40,478 nt of DNA from Lachnospiraceae bacterium (GCA_024691125.1 JAILNV010000077.1:1-40478); one strand, 5' to 3'. Shown: positions 27,194 to 35,757, numbered from the stretch's first letter. Program-made: numbers and translations. Notes: generated by a model not told the origin, from the sequence alone.

Positions 27194-28321
27194 GTGGATA
27201 TCTTAAGAATGTTTTCCAAATACAGCATAAAAAAATATAATTTTTTTCTCATAATGCTTTCTGTAGCAATATCTGTCCTGGGCATACTTCTGATCGGAAG
27301 CGCCAAAGCAGATCTTGTCGGGAAACAGACACAGGGTCTTATCATAGGCGTTGTGTTCATGCTGATCATTTCACTTATAGATTATCATTTTGTGCTGAAA
27401 TTCTACTGGCTTGAGTATGCGCTTGCAATTGCGCTTCTTGTTGCGGTGTATTTTTTCGGTGATAAGGGTGGTGGAGCTGCCAGATGGTTTGTCCTCTTCG
27501 GAATCAGATTCCAGCCGTCCGAACTCGTAAAAATTCTGTTGATTTTATTTTATGCGCAGTTTATTATGAAACATAAGGATACATTGAATACTTTCCGTAT
27601 TATCATAACCTGTGTCCTGCTGATAATTCCTCCGTTCGTTCTTATCTTCGAACAGCCGGATCTGTCTACCAGCATTATGATCCTTGTCATATTTGCCGTG
27701 GTTATGTTCCTTGGAGGACTGAGCTACAAGGTAATACTGGTTACCGCAGCCATAGCGATTCCCGCTGCCGTCATACTTCTTAATATGATACTCACGCCGG
27801 GACAGACAATCGTTAATGAATATCAGCAGAAGCGTATACTTGCATGGATACAGCCTGAAAAATATGCCTCCACGGAAGCATATCAGCAGCTTAATTCGAT
27901 CACGGCAATAGGATCGGGACAGCTGCATGGCAAGGGCCTTAACAATAACATTATAGGTTCGGTTAAGAACGGTAATTTTATTTCAGAGGCACAGACGGAT
28001 TTTATTTTTGCAATAGCCGGTGAGGAGCTTGGATTCGTAGGGAGCTGCGCGATCATCATACTGTTATTCCTGATAGCCATGCAGTGTATATGGATAGCCG
28101 TAAGGGCGGATGATCTTGCAGGCAGGCTTATTGCCGGAGGGATGGCAGGTTTCATCGGTTTTCAGACTTTTATAAACATAGGTGTTACTACCATGATCCT
28201 TCCCAATACGGGACTTACCCTTCCGTTTGTAAGCTACGGACAGACCTCCCTGATAACAATGTTCATCGGTATGGGGCTGGTGCTTAACGTCAGGCTTCAG
28301 GCAGAGAATTCGATCATATGA
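27194..28321 (+). CDS. rodA: RodA/FtsW/SpoVE-family peptidoglycan polymerase (RodA)
   Basis: Product 375 aa with about ten membrane helices. Typical SEDS stretches are visible: GAARWFVLFGIRFQPSELVK, FEQPDLSTSIMI, then AQTDFIFAIAGEELGFVG and TGLTLPFVSYGQTSL. It polymerises lipid II into glycan strands with PBP2. RodA is favoured over FtsW because of the mreBCD-PBP2 context. The start is a GTG at 27194 with CAGGAG upstream. Confidence 0.93.
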   Translation: MDILRMFSKYSIKKYNFFLIMLSVAISVLGILLIGSAKADLVGKQTQGLIIGVVFMLIISLIDYHFVLKFYWLEYALAIALLVAVYFFGDKGGGAARWFVLFGIRFQPSELVKILLILFYAQFIMKHKDTLNTFRIIITCVLLIIPPFVLIFEQPDLSTSIMILVIFAVVMFLGGLSYKVILVTAAIAIPAAVILLNMILTPGQTIVNEYQQKRILAWIQPEKYASTEAYQQLNSITAIGSGQLHGKGLNNNIIGSVKNGNFISEAQTDFIFAIAGEELGFVGSCAIIILLFLIAMQCIWIAVRADDLAGRLIAGGMAGFIGFQTFINIGVTTMILPNTGLTLPFVSYGQTSLITMFIGMGLVLNVRLQAENSII

Positions 28322-28396
28322 ACGGACAGGTGAGGTTTAAGCTTTAGAGTGTAACTATCTGTTTACCAAATACTTCAAATGACTCAGGAGGATTAT

Positions 28397-28792
28397 ATGA
28401 ATATTGGTTTGATTGCCCATGATTCAAAGAAAAAGCTTATGCAGAACTTCTGCATAGCATACAGAGGAATACTGAGTAAACACACGTTATATGCAACAGG
28501 AACGACCGGGAGGCTGATCGAAGAGGTTACAAACCTTACAATACATAAATATCTTGCAGGCCATCTTGGCGGAGAACAGCAGATAGGAGCACAGATAGAG
28601 CATAATGAAATAGATCTTATGGTATTTCTGCGTGATCCGCATCAACCCAAGTCACATGAACCGGATGTCGGTTACATAGTCAGATTATGCGACATGCATA
28701 ATATTCCGCTTGCCACCAATCTGGCTACGGCAGAGCTTCTTATCAAATCTTTGGACAGAGGAGATATGGAATGGCGTGAAATGTACAAGTAA
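28397..28792 (+). CDS. mgsA: Methylglyoxal synthase
   Basis: Product 131 aa from ATG 28397, which follows AGGAGG at 28386-28391. It converts dihydroxyacetone phosphate to methylglyoxal and phosphate, a bypass used under phosphate stress or sugar overload. It starts MNIGLIAHDSKKK and has the catalytic region GGEQQIGAQI followed by NEIDLMVFLRDP, with the expected aspartate and glycines. The gene sits at the end of the rod-shape cluster and overlaps the next gene by 17 bp, so the two are probably coupled. Confidence 0.94.
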   Translation: MNIGLIAHDSKKKLMQNFCIAYRGILSKHTLYATGTTGRLIEEVTNLTIHKYLAGHLGGEQQIGAQIEHNEIDLMVFLRDPHQPKSHEPDVGYIVRLCDMHNIPLATNLATAELLIKSLDRGDMEWREMYK

Positions 28793-29750
28793 GCCCATTA
28801 TATCCGTATTATCATTAGTGATCATAAGTATGATCATGACAGGCTGCTCGGGTTATTCCTTCAGGGATGCCTATGATTATAATTCCAGGCTGTCTGCTTT
28901 TTCGTATCCTCATATGGGAATAGACACTGCATCGCCGTTCGCAAAAAACCTTTGTGTGGTTTCTTCGGACAGCATTACAAACGGCACAGAGCTTACAGGT
29001 GTGGAAGCGGTGGGACTGTTTGATACTTCTTCCTGCGGTACTCTTTATGCGGTTAACGTGCATGAAAGGCTGGCTCCCGCATCACTGACCAAAGTGATGA
29101 CGGCAATGCTTGCACTTAAATACGGACATATCGATGATATCATCACTGCTTCAGCCAATGTGGGAAAGATAGAATCAGGCGCGCAGATGGTAGGCCTTAA
29201 GGAAGGAGACCGGCTTACGCTTGAACAGGCTCTGTATGCTCTCCTGGTTTATTCGGGTAATGATGCCGGTGTGGCCATTGCCGAATATTTATCGGGGAGT
29301 GTTGAGGAATTCTGCAATCTTATGAACGACGAGGCGCTTAAGCTCGGAGCTACCAATACTCACTTCGCCAATCCGCACGGACTTACCAATGATGATCATT
29401 ATACAACGGCCTATGATCTGTATCTTATCTTTAATGAAGCCATGAAGTATGATAAGTTCAGGGAAATAATAGGTACAGCCGAATATACGACCGTCTATAG
29501 TGACAGAGACGGAAGGTCAAAGGAAATGAATATTAAGAGTTCGAATCTGTATCTTACCGGGGATAAGACCGCACCGTCAAATGTTACTCTGATAGGTGGT
29601 AAAACGGGAACCACCAATGCTGCGGGTTCGTGCCTTATTCTGCTGAGCGACGGTGAAAACGGAAGTAAGTATATTTCGGTTATTTTAAAAGCAAATGACA
29701 AAGACGTTCTCTATGACAGGATGACAAAGCTTATAGAACAGGTTCCTTGA
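28776..29750 (+). CDS. D-alanyl-D-alanine carboxypeptidase (class A, predicted lipoprotein)
   Basis: Product 324 aa from a GTG at 28776, preceded by GAGGAG (28759-28764). The start gives a lipoprotein-type signal: VKCTSKPIISVLSLVIISMI followed by the lipobox MTGC. The penicillin-binding motifs are Ser103-Leu-Thr-Lys106, SGN in SGNDAGVAIAE and Lys276-Thr-Gly. It trims the terminal D-Ala of peptidoglycan side chains at the outer membrane face. It overlaps mgsA by 17 bp. DacF/DacA-like; the exact paralogue cannot be decided. Attachment through a lipid instead of a C-terminal amphipathic helix is unusual for this family. Confidence 0.9.
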   Translation: MKCTSKPIISVLSLVIISMIMTGCSGYSFRDAYDYNSRLSAFSYPHMGIDTASPFAKNLCVVSSDSITNGTELTGVEAVGLFDTSSCGTLYAVNVHERLAPASLTKVMTAMLALKYGHIDDIITASANVGKIESGAQMVGLKEGDRLTLEQALYALLVYSGNDAGVAIAEYLSGSVEEFCNLMNDEALKLGATNTHFANPHGLTNDDHYTTAYDLYLIFNEAMKYDKFREIIGTAEYTTVYSDRDGRSKEMNIKSSNLYLTGDKTAPSNVTLIGGKTGTTNAAGSCLILLSDGENGSKYISVILKANDKDVLYDRMTKLIEQVP

Positions 29751-29759
29751 TATTTGCGG

Positions 29760-29788
29760 TTGTTTTTTGATATGAAATAAACTATAAT
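29760..29788 (+). promoter_or_regulatory. Promoter for the small P-loop gene, overlapping a 10-bp dyad
   Basis: TTGTTT (29760-29765), 17 bases, TATAAT (29783-29788). The -10 box lies inside a perfect dyad AAACTATAAT-TAG-ATTATAGTTT (29779-29801), so a repressor could bind there, or the dyad may serve as a weak terminator of the upstream gene. Confidence 0.5.
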
Positions 29789-29824
29789 TAGATTATAGTT
29801 TTTATAAAAAAGGAGGAGATTACA

Positions 29825-30247
29825 ATGATACAATTGATCGTTGGCGAAAAGGGGAAGGGAAAGACGAAGCATTTGCTGGAAAAGGTTAATGCATCGGCAA
29901 AAACGAGCAACGGAAACATTGTTTATCTTGACAAAAACAGTAAACATATGTATGAGCTCAACAACAAGATTCGCCTGATTAATGCATCGGAGTACCCGAT
30001 TTCATCCGAAGATGAATTTGTAGGTTTTGTCTGCGGTATAGTATCACAGGATCACGACCTGGAACAGGTATACCTTGACAGCTTTATGGATGTGGCTTAT
30101 ATCAAGGATCGCACAAGAGTTGAAAATGTTGTGAAGAAGCTTGACAGGATAAGTGATCAGTTCAAGGTTGATTTCATCATCAGCGTCAGCCTCGATTCAT
30201 CGGAGCTTTCAGAGTATATGCAGTCAAAAGTAATTGTATCTCTCTAA
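29825..30247 (+). CDS. Small P-loop protein of unknown function
   Basis: Product 140 aa with a clear Walker A motif at residues 7-14 (GEKGKGKT) right at the N terminus, and a hydrophobic strand DFIISVSLD near the end that could be the Walker B/sensor strand. I recognise it only as a conserved small protein of Lachnospiraceae, sometimes mislabelled as PilT-like; the length is too short for a PilT ATPase. It has an excellent ribosome binding site (AAGGAGGAG), its own promoter at 29760-29788 and a strong hairpin after the stop, so it appears to be a single-gene unit placed between the wall-synthesis cluster and the sepF cluster. Function unknown. Confidence 0.85.
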   Translation: MIQLIVGEKGKGKTKHLLEKVNASAKTSNGNIVYLDKNSKHMYELNNKIRLINASEYPISSEDEFVGFVCGIVSQDHDLEQVYLDSFMDVAYIKDRTRVENVVKKLDRISDQFKVDFIISVSLDSSELSEYMQSKVIVSL

Positions 30248-30271
30248 TGAATTATAATCAAAGCTGTAAGA

Positions 30272-30303
30272 ATAGGAGGGGGAATAGATATTCTCCCTCC
30301 TAT
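30272..30303 (+). terminator. Strong 14-bp hairpin, probable terminator
   Basis: ATAGGAGGG GGAAT (30272-30285), loop AGAT, ATTCT CCCTCCTAT (30290-30303): 14 pairs with one G-T, GC-rich in the outer part. The T-run after it is poor (AAGTTTGTTG). It lies 24 bases past the small P-loop gene. The left arm contains AGGAGG, so the hairpin could also mask a ribosome-binding-like sequence. Confidence 0.65.
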
Positions 30304-30361
30304 AAGTTTGTTGCGTGTATAAACACAGAGTCAGGTTACCAATAATAAGGGATTCATAAAC

Positions 30362-31789
30362 GTGACTAAAGGGAGCGGGAGAGCGGACGGAAGAAACAGT
30401 CAAAGATCCGGACGTAAAGTAACTAAATACAGACCGCCTATCAATATTAATCCGGGAATGATAATCTTCGGATTTCTTTTTGTATACATAATTATAGTTA
30501 TAGTTTCATATTTCAGAACCGAACATATTGCCCCTTACGAGGTCAGTCTGGGGTCTTTGGCTGTAAACAATACCTACACCGGTGTGATTATTAGGGATGA
30601 GAAGATCGTAAGCTCGAACTTTGCCGGTTATATCAATTATTATGCCAGAGAGGGTGAAAAAGCAGCAAATAACGCGATGGTATATACCGTGGATGCTACC
30701 GGTAAGATTAATGAGCTTATTAATAATGACTCCGCGGAAAACGTAGTGCTTTCAAAGGAAGATATGTCGGAACTGAAAACAGCAATGTCTGATTTTTCCG
30801 CCGATTTCACACCGTTTGATTACTTCCATACTTATGATTTTAAATATAATATTCAGGGTACCGTGCTTAAGATCGCCAACTATAAGGTGCTGTCGGGAAT
30901 AGACGCATATAAGAACGGTGAGTATTCCGATAACGTTAATTTCGGCTATGCTCCGGCCTCGGGGATACTGGTATATTCTGTAGACGGATATGAGAATTAT
31001 GCTGCAGAGGATATAACCAAAGCGCTTTTGAATAATGAAGCATATGAGAAGAAACAGTTCGCGAATAATGATCTGATAGCTGACGGTGATCCGGTATATA
31101 AGATCATCACCGCTGAGGAATGGTCTGTGCTTATAGAGATTGATGAGGCTAAATGCCGCGAGCTTGAAGACGTTGATTATATAAATGTCAGATTCCTTAA
31201 GAATAATTATACATCATGGGCTGCTGTTTCCATTCTGAGACAGGACGGTACTATATTTGCCAAGCTTGATTTCAATAATTCCATGGTGACTTTTGCAACC
31301 GACCGTTTTGTGGAGATAGAGCTTATTTCTAATGTGGATGAAGGGCTTAAGATCCCTAATTCGGCGATAGTGGAGAGAACGTTCTATCTTATACCGGCAG
31401 AGTACCTTACATACGGTGATAACGGAAATGAAGAGGGCTTCTTAAGAGAGACATATACGGAAGACGGAAGCGTGACTTCGGAATTCGTAAATGCCACATT
31501 ATATGCTCTGTACGATGATCAGTACTATGTTGATGAGAAGGCTTTTAAGATAGGAGATTATATATTAAAACCCGACAGCGACGAGAAATACCCTATAAGC
31601 AAGCAGGGCAAGCTTACGGGTGTTTATAATATAAACAAGGGCTATGCCGATTTCAAACAGATCACGGTGCTGTATCAGAATGAGGAGTATTCGATAGTTA
31701 AATCCAACACCCAGTACGGCCTAAGCGTCTACGACCACATAGTGCTGAAGGGTGATACGGTAGAGAATGATGAGTTCATATATGAGTGA
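30362..31789 (+). CDS. HlyD-like single-pass membrane protein of the sepF cluster
   Basis: Product 475 aa. A basic N-terminal tail of about 25 residues, a membrane helix at about 33-51, then a long extracytoplasmic region. The opening of that region (VSLGSLAVNNTYTGVIIRDE, then GYINYYAREGEKAANNAMVY) resembles the split barrel-sandwich/biotinyl-lipoyl domain of HlyD/MFP adaptor proteins. There is no partner transporter gene nearby and no long coiled-coil hairpin, so efflux is unlikely. Its place just before yggS and sepF suggests a role in the cell envelope or division. Start is a GTG at 30362, with AAGGG upstream. Its stop overlaps the yggS ribosome binding site. Confidence 0.8.
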   Translation: MTKGSGRADGRNSQRSGRKVTKYRPPININPGMIIFGFLFVYIIIVIVSYFRTEHIAPYEVSLGSLAVNNTYTGVIIRDEKIVSSNFAGYINYYAREGEKAANNAMVYTVDATGKINELINNDSAENVVLSKEDMSELKTAMSDFSADFTPFDYFHTYDFKYNIQGTVLKIANYKVLSGIDAYKNGEYSDNVNFGYAPASGILVYSVDGYENYAAEDITKALLNNEAYEKKQFANNDLIADGDPVYKIITAEEWSVLIEIDEAKCRELEDVDYINVRFLKNNYTSWAAVSILRQDGTIFAKLDFNNSMVTFATDRFVEIELISNVDEGLKIPNSAIVERTFYLIPAEYLTYGDNGNEEGFLRETYTEDGSVTSEFVNATLYALYDDQYYVDEKAFKIGDYILKPDSDEKYPISKQGKLTGVYNINKGYADFKQITVLYQNEEYSIVKSNTQYGLSVYDHIVLKGDTVENDEFIYE

Positions 31790-31797
31790 GGTGCGAT

Positions 31798-32496
31798 ATG
31801 TCCATTAAAGATAATCTGCAGTCGGTAAAAAACAATATTGCAGAAGCCATAGAAAGATCAGGGCGTAATCCCGAAGATGTAACCCTTATAGCAGTTAGCA
31901 AGACTAAGCCTGTTTCCATGATACAGGAGGTATATGATCTCGGAATAAGGGATTTCGGTGAGAATAAGGTTCAGGAGTTAGTCGATAAATATGATAAGCT
32001 TCCGCGGGATATAAGATGGCATCTTATCGGCCATCTTCAGACCAATAAGGTGAAATATGTAATAGACAAAGCATATCTTATTCACAGTGTCGATTCGGTA
32101 AAGCTTGCAAGGGAAATAAGTAAGGAAGCGGTAAAACGCTCGCTGAACGTCAATATTCTTATTGAGGTAAATGTATCCGGCGAAGAAAGCAAGTTCGGAG
32201 TATCACCCGATAGGCTTATTGAAACTGTAGAGGAAATAGCGGCTTTGCCGGGGATTTACATAAAAGGTCTTATGACTGTGGCACCATATGTTGTGGATTC
32301 TGAGCAAAACAGGGAATTTTTTGCACAAATTATGAAATTTACTGTTGACATAATGCAAAAAAACATTGATAATGTAAGCATGGATTTTATTTCAATGGGT
32401 ATGTCAGGCGATTATAAGGTCGCCATTGAAGAAGGGGCAACGTACATACGTGTTGGAACATCCATATTTGGTGAGAGGAATTATAATATATTATAA
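31798..32496 (+). CDS. yggS: YggS/YlmE-family PLP homeostasis protein
   Basis: Product 232 aa. The PLP lysine is Lys35 (LIAVSKTKPV). Other family motifs are FGENKVQEL, WHLIGHLQTNK and MSGDYKVAIEEGATYIRVG followed by IFGER. The family binds and distributes pyridoxal phosphate and is the ylmE gene of Gram-positive division clusters, adjoining sepF as here. The start is ATG 31798, six bases after GAGG, in preference to a GTG at 31786 that overlaps the upstream gene. Confidence 0.94.
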   Translation: MSIKDNLQSVKNNIAEAIERSGRNPEDVTLIAVSKTKPVSMIQEVYDLGIRDFGENKVQELVDKYDKLPRDIRWHLIGHLQTNKVKYVIDKAYLIHSVDSVKLAREISKEAVKRSLNVNILIEVNVSGEESKFGVSPDRLIETVEEIAALPGIYIKGLMTVAPYVVDSEQNREFFAQIMKFTVDIMQKNIDNVSMDFISMGMSGDYKVAIEEGATYIRVGTSIFGERNYNIL

Positions 32497-32509
32497 GGAG
32501 AGTGGGAAC

Positions 32510-33037
32510 ATGGCATTTTTTGACAATTTACTTAAGTCGATGAAGTATAACGACGAAGATTTTGATGATGAGTATTTTGACGAAGAAGACGAATATGATG
32601 ATCCGTCAGTCACTCAGCGCAGATCTATGAAGTCGGCAACCGTCGAGGATGAAGATGACAGCAGGTCATATGGAAGGGCATCCAATAAGGTTACTTCAAT
32701 AGGCGGAAGGGCATCACAGGGTAAGAACGTGAGACCGGCAGGGAATGTAAACGAGGTATGCGTTATCAAGCCTACAAACGTTAATGATTCAAGAGAGATA
32801 ACGGATACATTACTTTCAAACAGGACAGTAGTACTTAATGTGGAAGGGCTGGACATGGATGTTGCTCAGAGGATAATAGATTTTACATCCGGTTCGACCT
32901 ATGCAGTGGGAGGTAATCTTCAGAAGATTTCACATTATATCTTCATAATCACACCGAGAAATGTGGATATATCAGGTGATTTCCAGGAGATCTTATCAGG
33001 AGCTTTTGACGTACCCGCATTAAACACAAAGTATTAA
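32510..33037 (+). CDS. sepF: Cell division protein SepF
   Basis: Product 175 aa from ATG 32510, preceded by AAGGAGAG. An N-terminal amphipathic membrane-anchoring helix (MAFFDNLLKSMKY) is followed by a highly acidic linker (residues about 13-60) and the SepF core (FTSGSTYAVGGNLQKISHY then FIITPRNVDISGDF). It bundles FtsZ filaments and tethers them to the membrane. It is the third gene of the HlyD-like, yggS, sepF operon, which ends at the terminator at 33051-33086. Confidence 0.95.
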   Translation: MAFFDNLLKSMKYNDEDFDDEYFDEEDEYDDPSVTQRRSMKSATVEDEDDSRSYGRASNKVTSIGGRASQGKNVRPAGNVNEVCVIKPTNVNDSREITDTLLSNRTVVLNVEGLDMDVAQRIIDFTSGSTYAVGGNLQKISHYIFIITPRNVDISGDFQEILSGAFDVPALNTKY

Positions 33038-33050
33038 GAATAGAAGACAG

Positions 33051-33086
33051 CAACCTTTCTGCTGATGCGGAAGGGTTGTTTTTTTT
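33051..33086 (+). terminator. Rho-independent terminator after sepF
   Basis: CAACCTTTC (33051-33059) pairs with GAAGGGTTG (33070-33078), one G-T pair, loop of 10 bases, then eight T residues. It separates sepF from aroB. No clear promoter lies in the 30 bases before aroB, so aroB may depend on read-through or on a promoter inside sepF. Confidence 0.85.
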
Positions 33087-33116
33087 ATAACTTTAAATGA
33101 AAAGGAACAGGAAGAG

Positions 33117-34217
33117 ATGGAAAGCATAATAACCGTAAACGTAAAAAACAACCGGCCTTATGATGTGGTTATCACAGATAATTTTAAGAGTCTGGGCGAA
33201 CGTCTGCTGTCATTATATGAGAAAGAGCGGAAGCTGTGTATAATAGCCGATAAGAATGTGTATGATATTTATGGAGAGGAACTTAAGAAAGAGCTTAAAA
33301 ACAGCTTTGAGACAGTGGACAGCATTTCACTTGAGCTTGGAGAAGAGAATAAGAGCCTTGCCACGGTTTCAAAATGCTATTCTTTCATGACAGAGCACAG
33401 ATATGACAGAAAGGATGCTGTTATTGCGCTTGGCGGTGGTATATGCGGTGATGTTGCGGGATTTATTGCCGCTACGTACATGCGAGGGATAGGTTTTGTG
33501 CAGATACCTACTACGCTTCTGTCTATGGTCGATTCAAGCAGCGGCGGTAAGACCGGGGTTAATTTCGAAGACTATAAAAACATGATCGGTTCTTTTAAGA
33601 TGCCTCATTTGGTCTATGTAAACATTTCGGTTCTTAAAACACTTGACGCAAGAGAATATGCATCAGGCATGGCAGAGGTATTAAAGGCGGGCCTTATACG
33701 GGACGGAGTATTTTATGAATGGCTCATAAACAATTTCCCGTTCATCAATGACCGTGATACAGAATATGTCTCGGAAATGATAGAAAAGAGCGTTACTATT
33801 AAGAAGTTTTATGTAGAAAAGGATCCATTGGAGCTTAATGAAAGGGCAATACTTAATTTCGGACATACAACAGGACATGCGCTGGAGAAATATACGGGAT
33901 TTAAGTATAATCATGGAGAATGTGTCGCTCTCGGAAGTGTTGTGGCTGCATTTATTTCTTATAAAAAGGGATTCTTATCAGATGATGAATATTATGAGAT
34001 AAGGGATATGTTTGTGCCTTTCGGACTGCCAATATCGCTTGAGGATATAGACATTGACAGGGTGGTTGAGTATATGAAATCCGATAAGAAGAACAGCTCC
34101 GGCAGGCTGAGGTTTATACTGCTTAAAAAGATCGGCAAGGGAATAATATCTGAGGATGTCTCCTATGATGATGTAAAAGAAGCGTTGGAAGAGATCAATT
34201 TCAAATCAGGTGAATAA
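33117..34217 (+). CDS. aroB: 3-dehydroquinate synthase
   Basis: Product 366 aa. It makes 3-dehydroquinate from DAHP in the shikimate pathway, using NAD and a divalent metal. Signature stretches are GGGICGDVAGFIAATYMRG, QIPTTLLSMVDSSSGGKTG and the metal-binding NFGHTTGHALE with the later NHGECVALG. ATG 33117 is preceded by CAGGAAGAG. It is followed 26 bp later by lspA; its location among division and lipoprotein-processing genes is a chance or local arrangement with no obvious functional link. Confidence 0.97.
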   Translation: MESIITVNVKNNRPYDVVITDNFKSLGERLLSLYEKERKLCIIADKNVYDIYGEELKKELKNSFETVDSISLELGEENKSLATVSKCYSFMTEHRYDRKDAVIALGGGICGDVAGFIAATYMRGIGFVQIPTTLLSMVDSSSGGKTGVNFEDYKNMIGSFKMPHLVYVNISVLKTLDAREYASGMAEVLKAGLIRDGVFYEWLINNFPFINDRDTEYVSEMIEKSVTIKKFYVEKDPLELNERAILNFGHTTGHALEKYTGFKYNHGECVALGSVVAAFISYKKGFLSDDEYYEIRDMFVPFGLPISLEDIDIDRVVEYMKSDKKNSSGRLRFILLKKIGKGIISEDVSYDDVKEALEEINFKSGE

Positions 34218-34243
34218 AAACAGGAGTTAAGGCAGAAGAGAAG

Positions 34244-34780
34244 ATGAACAGAAAGCTTAGAATAACAGTTGATATATTGATGATTGCAATTCTTGTATTT
34301 ATAGACCAGCTTACGAAGAAATGGGCTGTTAATACGTTGAAGGATTCGGATCCGGTCATACTTATTAAAGGTGTGCTGCAGCTGTATTATCTGCCAAGCG
34401 GTAATACGGGCGCAGCCTTTGGAATACTGTCCGGACACAGAGTGCTGTTTTTGTTTATCGCCGCTGCAGTAGTGGCTGTTATTTTATTTCTGCTGATAAG
34501 GCTTCCCATGGACAGCAGATTTACAGTGCTCCGCATACTACTTATATTTATAGCTGCCGGCGGAATTGGAAATATGATAGACCGTTTTGTACTAACATAT
34601 GTTATTGATTTCATATATTTTTATCTTATCAATTTTCCGATATTTAATGTCGCTGATTGTTACGTAACGGTTGCTACCATTGCTCTCGCGTTGCTTATCC
34701 TGTTCAGATACAAGGAAGAGGATATGAAGCTGTTGGAGCAGAGTGTATTAAAGAAGGATAAGACGGGAGCCGCTCAATGA
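34244..34780 (+). CDS. lspA: Lipoprotein signal peptidase (signal peptidase II)
   Basis: Product 178 aa with four membrane helices. It cleaves signal peptides from prolipoproteins. The family motifs are DQLTKKWA, NTGAAFGIL, GNMIDRF...VIDF and FNVADCYV, and the aspartates in the last two motifs are the catalytic pair. The 3' end overlaps the pseudouridine synthase gene by 4 bp (ATGA), so the two are coupled. A predicted substrate, the D,D-carboxypeptidase lipoprotein, lies about 5 kb upstream. Confidence 0.96.
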   Translation: MNRKLRITVDILMIAILVFIDQLTKKWAVNTLKDSDPVILIKGVLQLYYLPSGNTGAAFGILSGHRVLFLFIAAAVVAVILFLLIRLPMDSRFTVLRILLIFIAAGGIGNMIDRFVLTYVIDFIYFYLINFPIFNVADCYVTVATIALALLILFRYKEEDMKLLEQSVLKKDKTGAAQ

Positions 34781-35688
34781 CCGACTACAGTTTTGTATGC
34801 GGCGATGATATCTCCGATCAGAGGATCGACAGATGCATTGCCGACATGTATGAGGATTTTTCCAGATCATTTATTCAGAAGCTTATTAAAGAAGAGAAGG
34901 TATATGTAAACGGAAGAACCGTTAAATCAAGCTACAGGGTATCTGAGGGAGACAGAGTGAGCTTCAGCACACCCGAGCCTGTTCTTCCGGATATATTACC
35001 GGAAGATATTCCTCTTGATATCCTGTATGAGGATAAGGATGTTCTGGTTGTCAATAAACCGAAGGGAATGGTAGTGCATCCGGCACCGGGGCATTATACT
35101 GGAACTCTGGTAAATGCACTGATGTTTCATTGCGGTGATGAGCTGTCCGGCATTAACGGAATCATGCGTCCCGGTATAGTCCACAGGATAGATATGGATA
35201 CCACAGGATCTCTTCTTGTATGTAAAAATGACAAAGCGCATCTTAAGATAGCAGAACAGCTGAAGGAACATTCCATTACAAGGATATATACTGCGTTGAC
35301 TCATGGAGTGATCAAGGATGATGAAGGTACGGTTAACGCACCGATAGGAAGAAGCGAGAAAGACCGCAAGAAAATGTCGGTTAATTACAGGAATGGTAAG
35401 CCTGCCGTTACAAATTACAGAGTTATAAGACGCTTCGAAAAGTTCTCGCTTGTGGAGTGCAGGCTTGAAACAGGTCGTACACATCAGATAAGGGTTCATC
35501 TTAGCTCAATAGGTTATCCTGTCGTAGGAGATGAGCTGTATTGTCCTTATAAGCCACCTTGTTCATTGCAGGGCCAGACCCTGCATGCCGGTGTTATAGG
35601 ATTCATTCACCCTACTACAGGTGAATACATGGAATTCAGTGCTCCGTTGCCGGAGTATTTTGAAATGCTTATCAAAAGGATAAGCTGA
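34777..35688 (+). CDS. rluD: RluA/RluD-family 23S rRNA pseudouridine synthase
   Basis: Product 303 aa. An N-terminal S4 RNA-binding domain (residues about 12-75) is followed by the catalytic domain with the HRIDMDTTGSLLVCKND motif, in which the aspartate after HRI is the nucleophile, and then RTHQIRVHLSSIGYPVVGD. Such enzymes convert specific uridines of 23S rRNA to pseudouridine; the exact sites are inferred from the lspA-rluD neighbourhood typical of Firmicutes. Gene symbol by family only. Confidence 0.93.
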   Translation: MTDYSFVCGDDISDQRIDRCIADMYEDFSRSFIQKLIKEEKVYVNGRTVKSSYRVSEGDRVSFSTPEPVLPDILPEDIPLDILYEDKDVLVVNKPKGMVVHPAPGHYTGTLVNALMFHCGDELSGINGIMRPGIVHRIDMDTTGSLLVCKNDKAHLKIAEQLKEHSITRIYTALTHGVIKDDEGTVNAPIGRSEKDRKKMSVNYRNGKPAVTNYRVIRRFEKFSLVECRLETGRTHQIRVHLSSIGYPVVGDELYCPYKPPCSLQGQTLHAGVIGFIHPTTGEYMEFSAPLPEYFEMLIKRIS

Positions 35689-35717
35689 TTATATGCTGAT
35701 TAAATCCTTTCCTCGAG

Positions 35718-35746
35718 TCGACATTAGCCCCCAAATGTGATAAAAT
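35718..35746 (+). promoter_or_regulatory. Predicted extended -10 promoter for the giant surface protein gene
   Basis: TCGACA (35718-35723), 17 bases and TAAAAT (35741-35746), with TGa immediately before the -10 box (an extended -10). It would give a leader of about 130 bases that contains the hairpin at 35758-35793. Confidence 0.55.
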
Positions 35747-35757
35747 TTTTGTATCTG

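Noticed and set aside
30362..31789. HlyD-type drug or toxin export system
   Set aside because: No ABC, MFS or outer-membrane partner gene is present, and the neighbours are yggS and sepF.
35713..35723. Overlapping CTCGAG and GTCGAC sites that resemble a cloning linker
   Set aside because: Only this short stretch matches; the flanking sequence continues as normal AT-rich intergenic DNA and the TCGACA fits a -35 box.
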